Shown here in pieces: positions 10,282 through 18,046 of a stretch of DNA of 64,000 nucleotides. Source of the DNA: Vibrio maritimus (GTDB lineage: Bacteria; Pseudomonadota; Gammaproteobacteria; Enterobacterales; Vibrionaceae); NCBI GenBank assembly GCA_003263775.1, contig JYJJ01000064.1, positions 62,001-126,000 of the forward strand, in the 5' to 3' direction. A program made the position numbers and the translations under genes. The notes beneath the pieces are model-generated. The model saw only the letters and a program-made list of their open reading frames with translations. It had not been told where the DNA came from and searched no databases. Numbering within the stretch: position 1 is the first letter of the stretch; each line of letters begins with the position of its first letter.

Positions 10282-11556
10282 ATGAGTTCACAATCCATTC
10301 CACAAGCCACATCGACACTACAGATGTGGCTTGATTACTTAACCAGTATCCATACCAGTGCCATTGATCTTGGCCTAGACCGAGTGTCCGTCGTGGCACA
10401 AAAAGGTCAACTTACCAAACCAGCCCCAACCGTTATCACCGTTGCCGGTACCAATGGCAAGGGGTCGACTTGTGCATTGATGGAAGCCATCTTATTAGAT
10501 GCTGGCTACTCGGTTGGTGTCTACAGTTCTCCTCACCTAATTCGCTACAATGAACGTGTACGTATCAACGGCCAAGAGCTGCCTGACGAGTCACACACCC
10601 AAGCTTTCGACTACATTGAAAAGCTGCGTGGTGATGTCAGCCTGAGTTTTTTTGAATACGCGACGTTGGCTGCTCTAAAGCAGTTCCAACAACACAAGGT
10701 GGAAGTTGTTCTGCTCGAAGTCGGCCTAGGTGGCAGGCTGGATGCGACCAACGTGGTTGATCATGATGTGTCGGTGATTACTAGCCTTGCAGTGGACCAC
10801 GTCGACTGGCTGGGTGATGACATCAACGTAATCGGTTTTGAAAAAGCGGGCATTTATCGCTCCGGAAAGCCGGCTATTTGTGGTCAGCCGAAACCGCCTG
10901 CAACAGTACCTGCTCATGCCGATGACATTGGTGCAGAGTTCTATCAAACAGGTATTCAGTTTGACTATAAGCAAACCTCAGACTCAACTTGGAACTGGCA
11001 CCACGGCACCTTCGCGTTAGAAGATTTGCCTATTCCGGTTCTTCCGCTGATGAATGCCAATACAGCGCTGATGGCGCTGGGCGCAGCCAATTTGGATATT
11101 ACCGACATCAATATTGTTAACGGCCTTAAAGACGCTCGTCTGGCCGGACGCATGCAGGTCATCACAGGCACGCCAACGACTATTCTCGATGTCGCGCACA
11201 ATCCTCACTCAGCGGAGTATTTAGTCACTCAGCTTAATCGTTTGTATCCCAATACTCGATTTAAAGTGGTGATAGGCATGCTGCACGACAAAGATATCGC
11301 TGAAACCATCCGAGTTTTGAATCCTCTGACAGAGCATTGGTATCCTGCATCATTAAGTGGACCAAGAGCCGCGTCTGCAGACGAACTGTGTGTCCACCTT
11401 GATTCTAACCAAGTTCTGACTCGCTATGATTCGCCTGTGGCGGCATTTGAGGCAGCGAAATCAGATGCGAAACAAGACGATCTGATTTTGGTTGTGGGTT
11501 CATTCCATACGGTTGGTGAGGTGTTGGAGCACTGCGGCGGTAAAACCGCTAAGTAA
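10282..11556 (+). CDS. folC: Bifunctional dihydrofolate/folylpolyglutamate synthase
   Basis: ATP-dependent ligase of the Mur family that adds L-glutamate to dihydropteroate and to folates. The P-loop VAGTNGKGSTCALME is near residue 55, with the family signature EVGLGGRLDATNVVD and the VDHVDWLG block after it. The C-terminal domain contains LDVAHNPHSAEYL. At 424 residues it is normal length. It lies in an accD-folC-dedD-cvpA-purF run with short gaps, as in E. coli. Confidence 0.95.
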   Translation: MSSQSIPQATSTLQMWLDYLTSIHTSAIDLGLDRVSVVAQKGQLTKPAPTVITVAGTNGKGSTCALMEAILLDAGYSVGVYSSPHLIRYNERVRINGQELPDESHTQAFDYIEKLRGDVSLSFFEYATLAALKQFQQHKVEVVLLEVGLGGRLDATNVVDHDVSVITSLAVDHVDWLGDDINVIGFEKAGIYRSGKPAICGQPKPPATVPAHADDIGAEFYQTGIQFDYKQTSDSTWNWHHGTFALEDLPIPVLPLMNANTALMALGAANLDITDINIVNGLKDARLAGRMQVITGTPTTILDVAHNPHSAEYLVTQLNRLYPNTRFKVVIGMLHDKDIAETIRVLNPLTEHWYPASLSGPRAASADELCVHLDSNQVLTRYDSPVAAFEAAKSDAKQDDLILVVGSFHTVGEVLEHCGGKTAK

Positions 11557-11576
11557 AATCGAATCTAGGAGAAATC

Positions 11577-12118
11577 ATGGCGAGTAAATTCCAAAGCCGC
11601 TTAGTGGGCACCATCGTACTGGTGGCAGTCGGGGTGATTATCCTGCCAGACCTGCTTGACGGTAAGAAGCTTCACTATAAAGAAGAGTTTGCCAGCATCC
11701 CGCTTAAGCCAGAAATTAACGCTGACGTGGAATCGTTTGAAGTACTGGAACCAGAAGAGGACATTTCCGTGCTCCCAGAGGCGCCTGTGCAAGCCACTGT
11801 GGTGAAGAGGCAGTTCAAGAGCCAGAAGTGGATATTGTCAATGTATCAGCGCAAGAGGTACCAGAGCGCAACGATTACGCTGATAGTGCTTGGATTATTC
11901 AGCTGATGGCGCTGAAAAATGCCGACAATGCCGCAGCACTGGTGAAAGATTTGCAAAAGCGTGGCTATCAAGCCCATGTGAAACAGGAAGAGACCTTTAC
12001 TCGCGTGATTATCGGTCCAGATGTTTCAAAAAGTAAACTAGAGAAGCAATTGATTGAATTAGAGGAAATTACCGGCTCTAGAGGTCAACTGCTCAAATTT
12101 AAGCCACTAAATCCATAA
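11577..12118 (+). CDS. dedD: SPOR-domain cell division protein DedD (frameshift)
   Basis: Inner-membrane protein that binds denuded septal peptidoglycan through its SPOR domain. One N-terminal TM helix (LVGTIVLVAVGVIILPDLL), an acidic linker, then a C-terminal SPOR domain (from AWIIQLMALKNADNAAALV to LLKFKP). The frame is broken near 11802, where gtggtgaaga lacks one base. Adding it gives VV-EEAVQEPEVDIVNVSA and joins the two halves into about 180 residues. An AGGAG lies before the ATG. Neighbours folC and cvpA match the known dedD position. Confidence 0.9.
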
Positions 12119-12179
12119 GAAAACGTTTGCGTCGCTCATTTTTCTGTTAAAATGCGCGCCAACTTGAGATGAAGAATTC

Positions 12180-12667
12180 ATGAATTGGTTAGATTTTGTC
12201 ATTTTGGGTGTGATTGGGCTATCGGCTTGATCAGTTTAGTTCGCGGTTTTGCCAAAGAGGCAATGTCGCTTTTGATATGGTTTGGCGCGTTCTTTATCGC
12301 CAGCCAGTACTACGCGAAACTTGCGGTGTACTTTTCTAATATCGAAGACGACATGTTTCGTAATGGCGCCGCAATCGCTGCCTTGTTTGTTGCGACCTTG
12401 ATTGTCGGAGCTCTCATTAACTATGTCATAGGGCAGTTGGTTCAGAAAACGGGACTCTCGGGTACAGACAGAGTACTGGGTATCGTATTTGGCGGTTTGC
12501 GAGGAGTGCTTATCGTCTCAGCGGTACTGTTCTTTGTTGATACCTTTACCACGCTGAACAACAGCGAGTGGTGGGAAACCTCAGAACTGGTTCCACACTT
12601 TAAATTGGTCATTGAGCCGTTTTTTGAACACATCGAAGCAACTTCTAGTTTCTTGTCTGGCGCTTAG
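12180..12667 (+). CDS. cvpA: Colicin V production protein homologue (frameshift)
   Basis: Conserved integral inner-membrane protein; in E. coli it is needed for colicin V production and for envelope stress tolerance. Four predicted TM segments. The true start MNWLDFVILGVIGLSA at 12180 runs into a stop after 16 residues because one T is missing at 12227-12228 (gcttgatc for gctttgatc). Restoring it gives SALISLVRGFAKEA and a 162-residue protein, the same length as E. coli CvpA. purF follows after 36 bases. Confidence 0.92.
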
Positions 12668-12703
12668 CGGCGCCAGCTAATGTCGCAAATCGAGGATTAG
12701 GAC

Positions 12704-14218
12704 ATGTGTGGTATTGTTGGAATCGTTGGCTCTACGCCTGTGAATCAGTCTATCTATGACGCTTTGACCGTTTTACAGCATCGTGGCCAAGATGCCGCTG
12801 GTATTGTTACCATAGAAAGCAATCGTTTTCGTCTGCGTAAGGCGAATGGTCTAGTTAAAGACGTTTTTGAAGCGAAGCACATGCAGCGCCTCCAAGGTAA
12901 CGTAGGTATTGGACATGTTCGTTACCCGACAGCTGGCAGCTCTAGCGCTTCTGAAGCGCAGCCATTCTACGTAAACTCTCCGTTTGGTATTACCCTGGCA
13001 CACAATGGTAACCTCACCAACGCGCATGAAGTTCGTGAAAAGTTGTTTGAAAAAGATCGTCGCCACGTTAACACGACGTCGGACTCTGAAGTTCTGCTTA
13101 ACGTTCTTGCTCACGAAATTGATACCGTAAAAGGCAACGTGACGTCGGATGACGTGTTCCGCGCTGTGACTAATGTTCACCGTGCCATTAAAGGTGCTTA
13201 CGCGGTTGCCGCGATGATCATTGGTCACGGTATGATTGCATTTCGCGATCCAAACGGTATCCGTCCTCTTTGTTTAGGTAAGCGTGAAGTTAAAGGTAAA
13301 ACCGAGTACATGGTTGCGTCTGAGTCTGTTGCACTGGATGCGGTAGGTTTTGATTTTGTCCGTGACGTTGCGCCAGGTGAAGCTATTTACGCCACATTTG
13401 ATGGTGAGCTATTCACTCGTCAATGTGCTGACAACCCTAAACTAAACCCATGTATCTTTGAGTTTGTTTACTTTGCTCGTCCAGATTCATTTATCGATAA
13501 AATCTCGGTATACAGCGCGCGCGTTGAAATGGGCAAGAAGCTTGGTGAGCGTATCAAAGATGAGTTTTCTGATCTTGATATCGACGTTGTTATCCCAATC
13601 CCAGAGACGTCTTGCGATATCGCACTGCAAATCGCTCAAGCGATTGACAAGCCATACCGTCAAGGCTTTGTTAAGAACCGCTACGTAGGCCGCACCTTCA
13701 TTATGCCAGGTCAACAACAGCGTAAGAAATCTGTGCGCCGCAAGCTCAACGCTATCCGCTCTGAGTTCAAAGGTAAGAACGTACTGCTAGTCGATGATTC
13801 TATCGTTCGTGGCACAACGTCAGAGCAGATCATTGAAATGGCTCGTGACTCTGGTGCCAACAAAGTCTACATGGTCTCGGCTGCGCCAGAAGTTCGTTTC
13901 CCAAATGTATACGGTATCGACATGCCAAGTGCGAATGAGCTTATTGCACACGGTCGTGATAATGATGCAATCTGTAAGCAAATTGGTGCCGATGCGCTAA
14001 TCTACCAAACGGTTCCAGATCTTCTGGAAGCGGTAGGTCTAGGCAACCCAGATGTTAAGCAGTTTGAAGCCTCAGTATTTAATGGTGAATACGTAACTGG
14101 CGATATCGATCAGTCGTACTTGGATTACCTTGACTCATTGCGTAACGATGATGCAAAAGTTCAGCGCGATATTCAGCAAGATTTGGCTAACTTAGAGCTT
14201 CATAATGAAGGCATCTAA
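12704..14218 (+). CDS. purF: Amidophosphoribosyltransferase
   Basis: First step of purine synthesis: PRPP and glutamine to phosphoribosylamine. The N-terminal class-II glutamine amidotransferase domain has the nucleophile as Cys2 (MCGIVGIVG) after Met removal. The C-terminal phosphoribosyltransferase domain carries the PRPP loop NVLLVDDSIVRGTTSEQ. 504 residues, typical of the E. coli-type enzyme without a propeptide or iron-sulfur ligands. It is the last gene of the fol-ded-cvp-pur run and is followed by a strong terminator. PurR control is expected from the family, but I see no clear operator in the 36-base gap. Confidence 0.97.
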   Translation: MCGIVGIVGSTPVNQSIYDALTVLQHRGQDAAGIVTIESNRFRLRKANGLVKDVFEAKHMQRLQGNVGIGHVRYPTAGSSSASEAQPFYVNSPFGITLAHNGNLTNAHEVREKLFEKDRRHVNTTSDSEVLLNVLAHEIDTVKGNVTSDDVFRAVTNVHRAIKGAYAVAAMIIGHGMIAFRDPNGIRPLCLGKREVKGKTEYMVASESVALDAVGFDFVRDVAPGEAIYATFDGELFTRQCADNPKLNPCIFEFVYFARPDSFIDKISVYSARVEMGKKLGERIKDEFSDLDIDVVIPIPETSCDIALQIAQAIDKPYRQGFVKNRYVGRTFIMPGQQQRKKSVRRKLNAIRSEFKGKNVLLVDDSIVRGTTSEQIIEMARDSGANKVYMVSAAPEVRFPNVYGIDMPSANELIAHGRDNDAICKQIGADALIYQTVPDLLEAVGLGNPDVKQFEASVFNGEYVTGDIDQSYLDYLDSLRNDDAKVQRDIQQDLANLELHNEGI

Positions 14219-14241
14219 GCCGCGCTCCTAAGATAAACAAT

Positions 14242-14270
14242 AAAAAACCAGAGCCTTGGCTCTGGTTTTT
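14242..14270. terminator. Bidirectional terminator between purF and lysR-type gene
   Basis: Stem ccagagcc/ggctctgg flanked by A6 on the left and T5 on the right, so it can serve both convergent genes. Confidence 0.92.
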
Positions 14271-14298
14271 TATTGTCTGCTGATTATGCCCTAGAAAC

Positions 14299-15174
14299 TC
14301 AGTGAAGAGAGTAGTCGATGACGAAATCGATAAACAGACGTACTTTTTCTGGTAAATGATCTTTGTGGTTGTAGAGCATATAAATGTCACGCGGGTTGGC
14401 GCTCCACTCTGGTAAAATTCGTACCAAATCACCATTGTCGATGTGCTCTTGAATCATCACATCTGGCATCAAGGTAATACCCAGTCCAGCCGAGCAGGCG
14501 CGGCGCACAACATTGAGGCTGTTGGCTTCAAATCGTGCCTTAGTATTGTTGATGATAGACTCGCCACTGACGTTCTTAAGTTGCCATTTAATCAGTGGCG
14601 CACCTTTGAGTAGTCGATGAGACGAAAGCTCTTCAGCGTGCTTAGCTCGCCATGCTTTGCTTAGGTACTCTGGGGTTGCGATCAAAACATCTTTGACTGT
14701 GCTGAGTTTGCGGGCGATAAGGCTAGAGTCGCGCTGCGGTCCAACGCGGAAGATGACATCCCACTCGGTTGGGTCTAGTTGATCGGCGTGGTTGCTCATC
14801 GTCAAATCAAGACTGATGTCAGGGTATTGAGCCATAAAGTCATTGAACATAGGCATCATCAAACGTTTGGTGAGGTTTGATGGTGAGGAAATCTTCAGTT
14901 TACCCGATGCCCCTTTACATTCGTCGGCAATTTCTTCTGACGTAGACGTTAATCGTTGCAGTAAAGGTGAGCACTCATTGTAAAAGCGCTCGCCCGCTTC
15001 GGTGAGTGACAGTTTGCGCGCATGACGATTGAGCAAGCGAAGGTTCAACGAATCCTCTAGTGCCTGAATGCGTCGAGTAATTGTTGCAACAGGTATCATG
15101 GTCTTACGAGAAGTTGCCGTATAACTCCCATTTTCCACAACAAGTCGGAACAGATTTAGATCATCGAGTTTCAT
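14299..15174 (-). CDS. LysR-family transcriptional regulator
   Basis: 291 residues with an N-terminal winged helix-turn-helix (MKLDDLNLFRLVVENGSYTATSRK, then TITRRIQALEDSLNLRLLNR) and a C-terminal effector-binding domain with DVIFRVGPQRDSSLIARKL and AGLGITLMPD. This subgroup (CrgA/AphB-like architecture) is common in vibrios. No obvious target gene adjoins: purF is convergent and the response regulator is divergent after about 350 bases. The effector and regulon cannot be told from the sequence. Confidence 0.88.
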   Translation of the reverse strand: MKLDDLNLFRLVVENGSYTATSRKTMIPVATITRRIQALEDSLNLRLLNRHARKLSLTEAGERFYNECSPLLQRLTSTSEEIADECKGASGKLKISSPSNLTKRLMMPMFNDFMAQYPDISLDLTMSNHADQLDPTEWDVIFRVGPQRDSSLIARKLSTVKDVLIATPEYLSKAWRAKHAEELSSHRLLKGAPLIKWQLKNVSGESIINNTKARFEANSLNVVRRACSAGLGITLMPDVMIQEHIDNGDLVRILPEWSANPRDIYMLYNHKDHLPEKVRLFIDFVIDYSLH

Positions 15175-15528
15175 ATATTCAACTATTTGTAATTATTGGT
15201 TTTTAATATAGTCCAAAACTTGGAAAAGCCACCGGGTTTTCAGCCAGACCCTCTCAAGTAGTTTCGCGTATTTAGACATTAAGTACGGGGAAATCAGCGA
15301 ATTGGACACTTTTATAGCAAAACCGAGAACATAAGATAATGCCACAATTGGGGCATTTGTATAAAAGTGGATTTCTGCCTACAGTTAAAGTACTCAGGAA
15401 TGGAGTATGTCCTGTTTTCAATAGTCAATGAATTGCATCATTGTAGCGTTTCCTTACGATACGACGTTTGATGTAAACCAAAAATAATAACAATTACACG
15501 CTCAATGGAATTTGTGAGGCGTAGTCTT
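15175..15528. other. Divergent intergenic region, regulator to response regulator
   Basis: About 350 bases between the divergent lysR-type and rssB-like genes. No ORF, terminator or RNA that I recognise. It must hold both promoters and possibly LysR T-n11-A boxes, but none stood out enough to place. Confidence 0.4.
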
Positions 15529-16623
15529 ATGTCTAAAACTGACAGTCAAGTTGCTGTGGCTATCGAGCAGCAACACAGTGCTAGGGTGATGGTCGTTGAC
15601 GATGACCCAGTATTTAGAAGTGTAACCAGAAAGTTCCTGGAAGCGATTGGTCACCAAGTTGTTGAGGCCGGTGATGGCCTTGAAGCCCTCAAAATGCTTG
15701 GTGAGGTTCAGCCTGATCTTGTTCTCTGTGATTTGGCGATGCCGCTACTGACGGGCATGGAGTTTACAGAAGAGGTGAGAGTGGAGTATCCGTCGCTGCC
15801 AGTGATCGTGATTTCTGCAACAGGGGATATGGGGGATGTAGCCAAAGCGTTGAGAATGGGGGTGAAAGATTTTCTAACCAAACCGCTCAGTGACTATCGC
15901 TATCTCGCTGAAGCGATAGAAGTCGTGCTAGAAGAAAGCTCAAGTGCTGCCGAGCAATCCGACTTTGTGAGCCGTTGGTTCCGGTTGGATGATGACGGCA
16001 GTGATAGTGAGCAGCAGGAACAAGAGCTTCATTGGCACCTCGAGTACTTACAGCAAAACCCAAACGCAGCAAGAGAGTTACTTACGGCGCTACTCCCGGA
16101 AAAAGACTCATCACTGGGAGCTTGGCGCAGTAGCTATCGCTTGTTGCAATCCACAACCAGTTTGCCATTGGTGTTTGATTACAGTTGGTTGATGAGTGGG
16201 CAGCTCGCGTTTTACTTAGTCGATGCGGATTCTGCCGACCAAGGAGGCGTTGCAAGTACCCTGCTGGTGCGGACCTTGTTTGATGATTATGTGCGTCGTT
16301 TACAGCACAACTCGGTCGATTTGAAAGGTTTGGCGCGCAACCTGGAAAAAGGCATGGCATGCGCAGCCGGAGCGAGTACTGTAGAAGCCCTGTTTGGCAC
16401 CATCGATCTAGCGGAAGGCTCGGTGTCTATATTACCCGCGGGGTTAGGGTGTCGATGGGATAACGGTCAGGCACAGTTTAACATCGCAGGCGGGCGACGA
16501 TTGGGTGATAACTGCTTAAGCAACTTCATGACCAAAGATCTCGCACTTCAAGATGCGGGTAAGCTGACGATGAGTCGAGTTGGCTCTAGCAGCTTTAGCT
16601 GGGATATTAGTTTGATGGTGTGA
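15529..16623 (+). CDS. rssB: Response regulator, RssB-like (receiver + PP2C-like domain)
   Basis: N-terminal receiver with VMVVDDDPVFR, phospho-acceptor Asp in LVLCDLAMPLLTG, Thr/Ser in VISATGDMG and Lys in FLTKPLSD. The C-terminal about 200 residues resemble a degenerate PP2C phosphatase domain lacking metal ligands, the RssB architecture. RssB delivers the stationary-phase sigma factor RpoS to ClpXP. I start at 15529 (MSKTDSQVAV) because a GTGAGG lies 9 bases upstream; the in-frame ATG at 15505 has no ribosome site. 364 residues. The function as an RpoS adaptor is inferred from architecture and from the ybaN-apt-dnaX neighbourhood. Confidence 0.75.
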   Translation: MSKTDSQVAVAIEQQHSARVMVVDDDPVFRSVTRKFLEAIGHQVVEAGDGLEALKMLGEVQPDLVLCDLAMPLLTGMEFTEEVRVEYPSLPVIVISATGDMGDVAKALRMGVKDFLTKPLSDYRYLAEAIEVVLEESSSAAEQSDFVSRWFRLDDDGSDSEQQEQELHWHLEYLQQNPNAARELLTALLPEKDSSLGAWRSSYRLLQSTTSLPLVFDYSWLMSGQLAFYLVDADSADQGGVASTLLVRTLFDDYVRRLQHNSVDLKGLARNLEKGMACAAGASTVEALFGTIDLAEGSVSILPAGLGCRWDNGQAQFNIAGGRRLGDNCLSNFMTKDLALQDAGKLTMSRVGSSSFSWDISLMV

Positions 16624-16710
16624 TGACTCGTTTAGGGGGAGATAATACCCCTACAATTACTCGGTTTTTGACGGGTTGTAATTGAGTTATAGTAAAAATG
16701 TTAACGCTTT

Positions 16711-16733
16711 GGGAGGCAATTGCCTCCCTTTTT
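16711..16733 (+). terminator. Terminator after rssB-like gene
   Basis: Perfect 18-base inverted repeat gggaggcaa/ttgcctccc followed by T5. Confidence 0.9.
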
Positions 16734-16792
16734 CGTACACTTTTTAGCCCAGTTCAAGCGCTAAGTTTTAGCCCAATCTAAGAGCAAGAGTC

Positions 16793-16924
16793 ATGTCAGA
16801 TCAAGAATTCAAAGAACCTTACAACATTTTTTACTTTCTAGGCTTTATCGCCGCATTGCTAATTCCAACACTTCCGGCTACTCTGACTTGGATCAGAGTA
16901 ATGAACGGATACGCAGGTTTTTGA
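16793..16924 (+). CDS. Small membrane ORF, 43 residues
   Basis: Open from ATG to a TGA, beginning MSDQEFKEPYNIFYFLGF, with one hydrophobic stretch (YNIFYFLGFIAALLIPTLPA). A weak AAGAG lies 7 bases before the ATG. It sits between a terminator and ybaN, and its stop overlaps a TTG in the ybaN frame. Hydrophobic character, Lys/Arg and Trp at the membrane edges, and placement upstream of another membrane gene suggest a real small protein. I do not recognise a family, and no function can be given. Confidence 0.5.
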   Translation: MSDQEFKEPYNIFYFLGFIAALLIPTLPATLTWIRVMNGYAGF

Positions 16925-16956
16925 CCATAAATAATTTAACCACTGTAAAGCGCTTG

Positions 16957-17331
16957 ATGTGGAATACAGTGGGTACTATTTCTGTTGTTTTGGGCGTGGT
17001 TGGAATAGCCCTTCCTCTATTACCAACGACTCCCTTTCTTCTTTTGGCTAGTGCGTGCTTTCTTCGCGGTAGTCCTACCTTCCATCAATGGTTGCAATCG
17101 CACCCCAAATTAGGCCCTATCATTGCCGATTGGGAACAAGATCGCTGCGTAACGAAAACCGTTAAGCGCCGAGGTGCAATGCTCATCGTTGCGAGCTTCT
17201 CTGTATCAATCTTCGTCGTTAAACCGCTTTGGTTAAAACTTATGCTGTTGACGCTGTTTGTGGCCACTTTTACCTTCTTTTTGCGGATTCCTGTGAAACC
17301 GCCCGTTGCTGAACACTACGAAAATCACTAA
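16957..17331 (+). CDS. ybaN: YbaN/DUF454 family inner-membrane protein
   Basis: Short integral membrane protein of unknown function. The signature VVGIALPLLPTTPFLLLASACFLRGSPTFHQWLQ is split over two TM segments and matches E. coli YbaN (also next to apt). Starting at ATG 16957 (MWNTVGTISVV) gives 124 residues, the family length. Other possible starts are TTG 16921, which overlaps the preceding stop with AGG nearby and would add 12 residues, and TTG 16888. Followed by a terminator, then apt. Confidence 0.85.
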   Translation: MWNTVGTISVVLGVVGIALPLLPTTPFLLLASACFLRGSPTFHQWLQSHPKLGPIIADWEQDRCVTKTVKRRGAMLIVASFSVSIFVVKPLWLKLMLLTLFVATFTFFLRIPVKPPVAEHYENH

Positions 17332-17347
17332 CATTAGAAGGTTGTGT

Positions 17348-17371
17348 GCCCACTTTAATTGTGGGCGTTTT
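17348..17371 (+). terminator. Terminator after ybaN
   Basis: Stem gcccac/gtgggc with a TTTAATT loop followed by gtttta. Confidence 0.65.
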
Positions 17372-17488
17372 ACTTAATACCTACAGAATGAACGTATCTA
17401 GCTTGCTGTTGCCATTTTACGGCTGCGACATGCCAAGACCCGTACTCTGAACGACAGGCACCCAAAGACCTTTCCAGAGATCAATACT

Positions 17489-18034
17489 ATGACTATCGAC
17501 AAAATTTCCCTTATCAAAGCAAGCATCAAAAGTATTCCAGATTACCCAAAACCGGGGATCTTGTTCCGTGATGTAACCAGTCTGATGGAAGATGCAGCGG
17601 CCTACAAAGCGACGATTGAGCTAATGGTAGAGAAGTACAAAGACCAGGGCTTTACTAAAATTGTTGGTACAGAAGCTCGCGGCTTTCTGTTTGGTGCGCC
17701 ACTAGCATTAGAACTAGGGTTAGGTTTTGTTCCTGTTCGTAAGCCAGGCAAACTGCCTCGCGAAACTGTGGCGCAGTCATATGAGCTAGAGTACGGCATG
17801 GATACACTAGAAATTCACACAGATGCCATTGTTGAAGGTGACAAAGTGTTGATGGTAGACGACCTACTGGCAACAGGCGGCACAATCGAAGCAACAACAA
17901 AACTTATTCGCCAATTAGGTGGTGAAGTTGCACACGCTGCTTTTGTTATCAACCTTCCAGAAATTGGTGGTGACAAGCGCCTTGAAGCGCTGGGTATCGA
18001 CGTATACAGTCTGTGTGAATTTGAAGGCCACTAA
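17489..18034 (+). CDS. apt: Adenine phosphoribosyltransferase
   Basis: Salvages adenine with PRPP to AMP. Type I phosphoribosyltransferase fold. PDYPKPGILFRDVTSLM is the N-terminal hood, GTEARGFLFGAPLA and PVRKPGKLP are substrate-side loops, and VLMVDDLLATGGTIEA is the PRPP-binding loop. 181 residues, normal. dnaX begins 12 bases after the stop, as in E. coli. Confidence 0.97.
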   Translation: MTIDKISLIKASIKSIPDYPKPGILFRDVTSLMEDAAAYKATIELMVEKYKDQGFTKIVGTEARGFLFGAPLALELGLGFVPVRKPGKLPRETVAQSYELEYGMDTLEIHTDAIVEGDKVLMVDDLLATGGTIEATTKLIRQLGGEVAHAAFVINLPEIGGDKRLEALGIDVYSLCEFEGH

Positions 18035-18046
18035 TTAGGACGCCTC

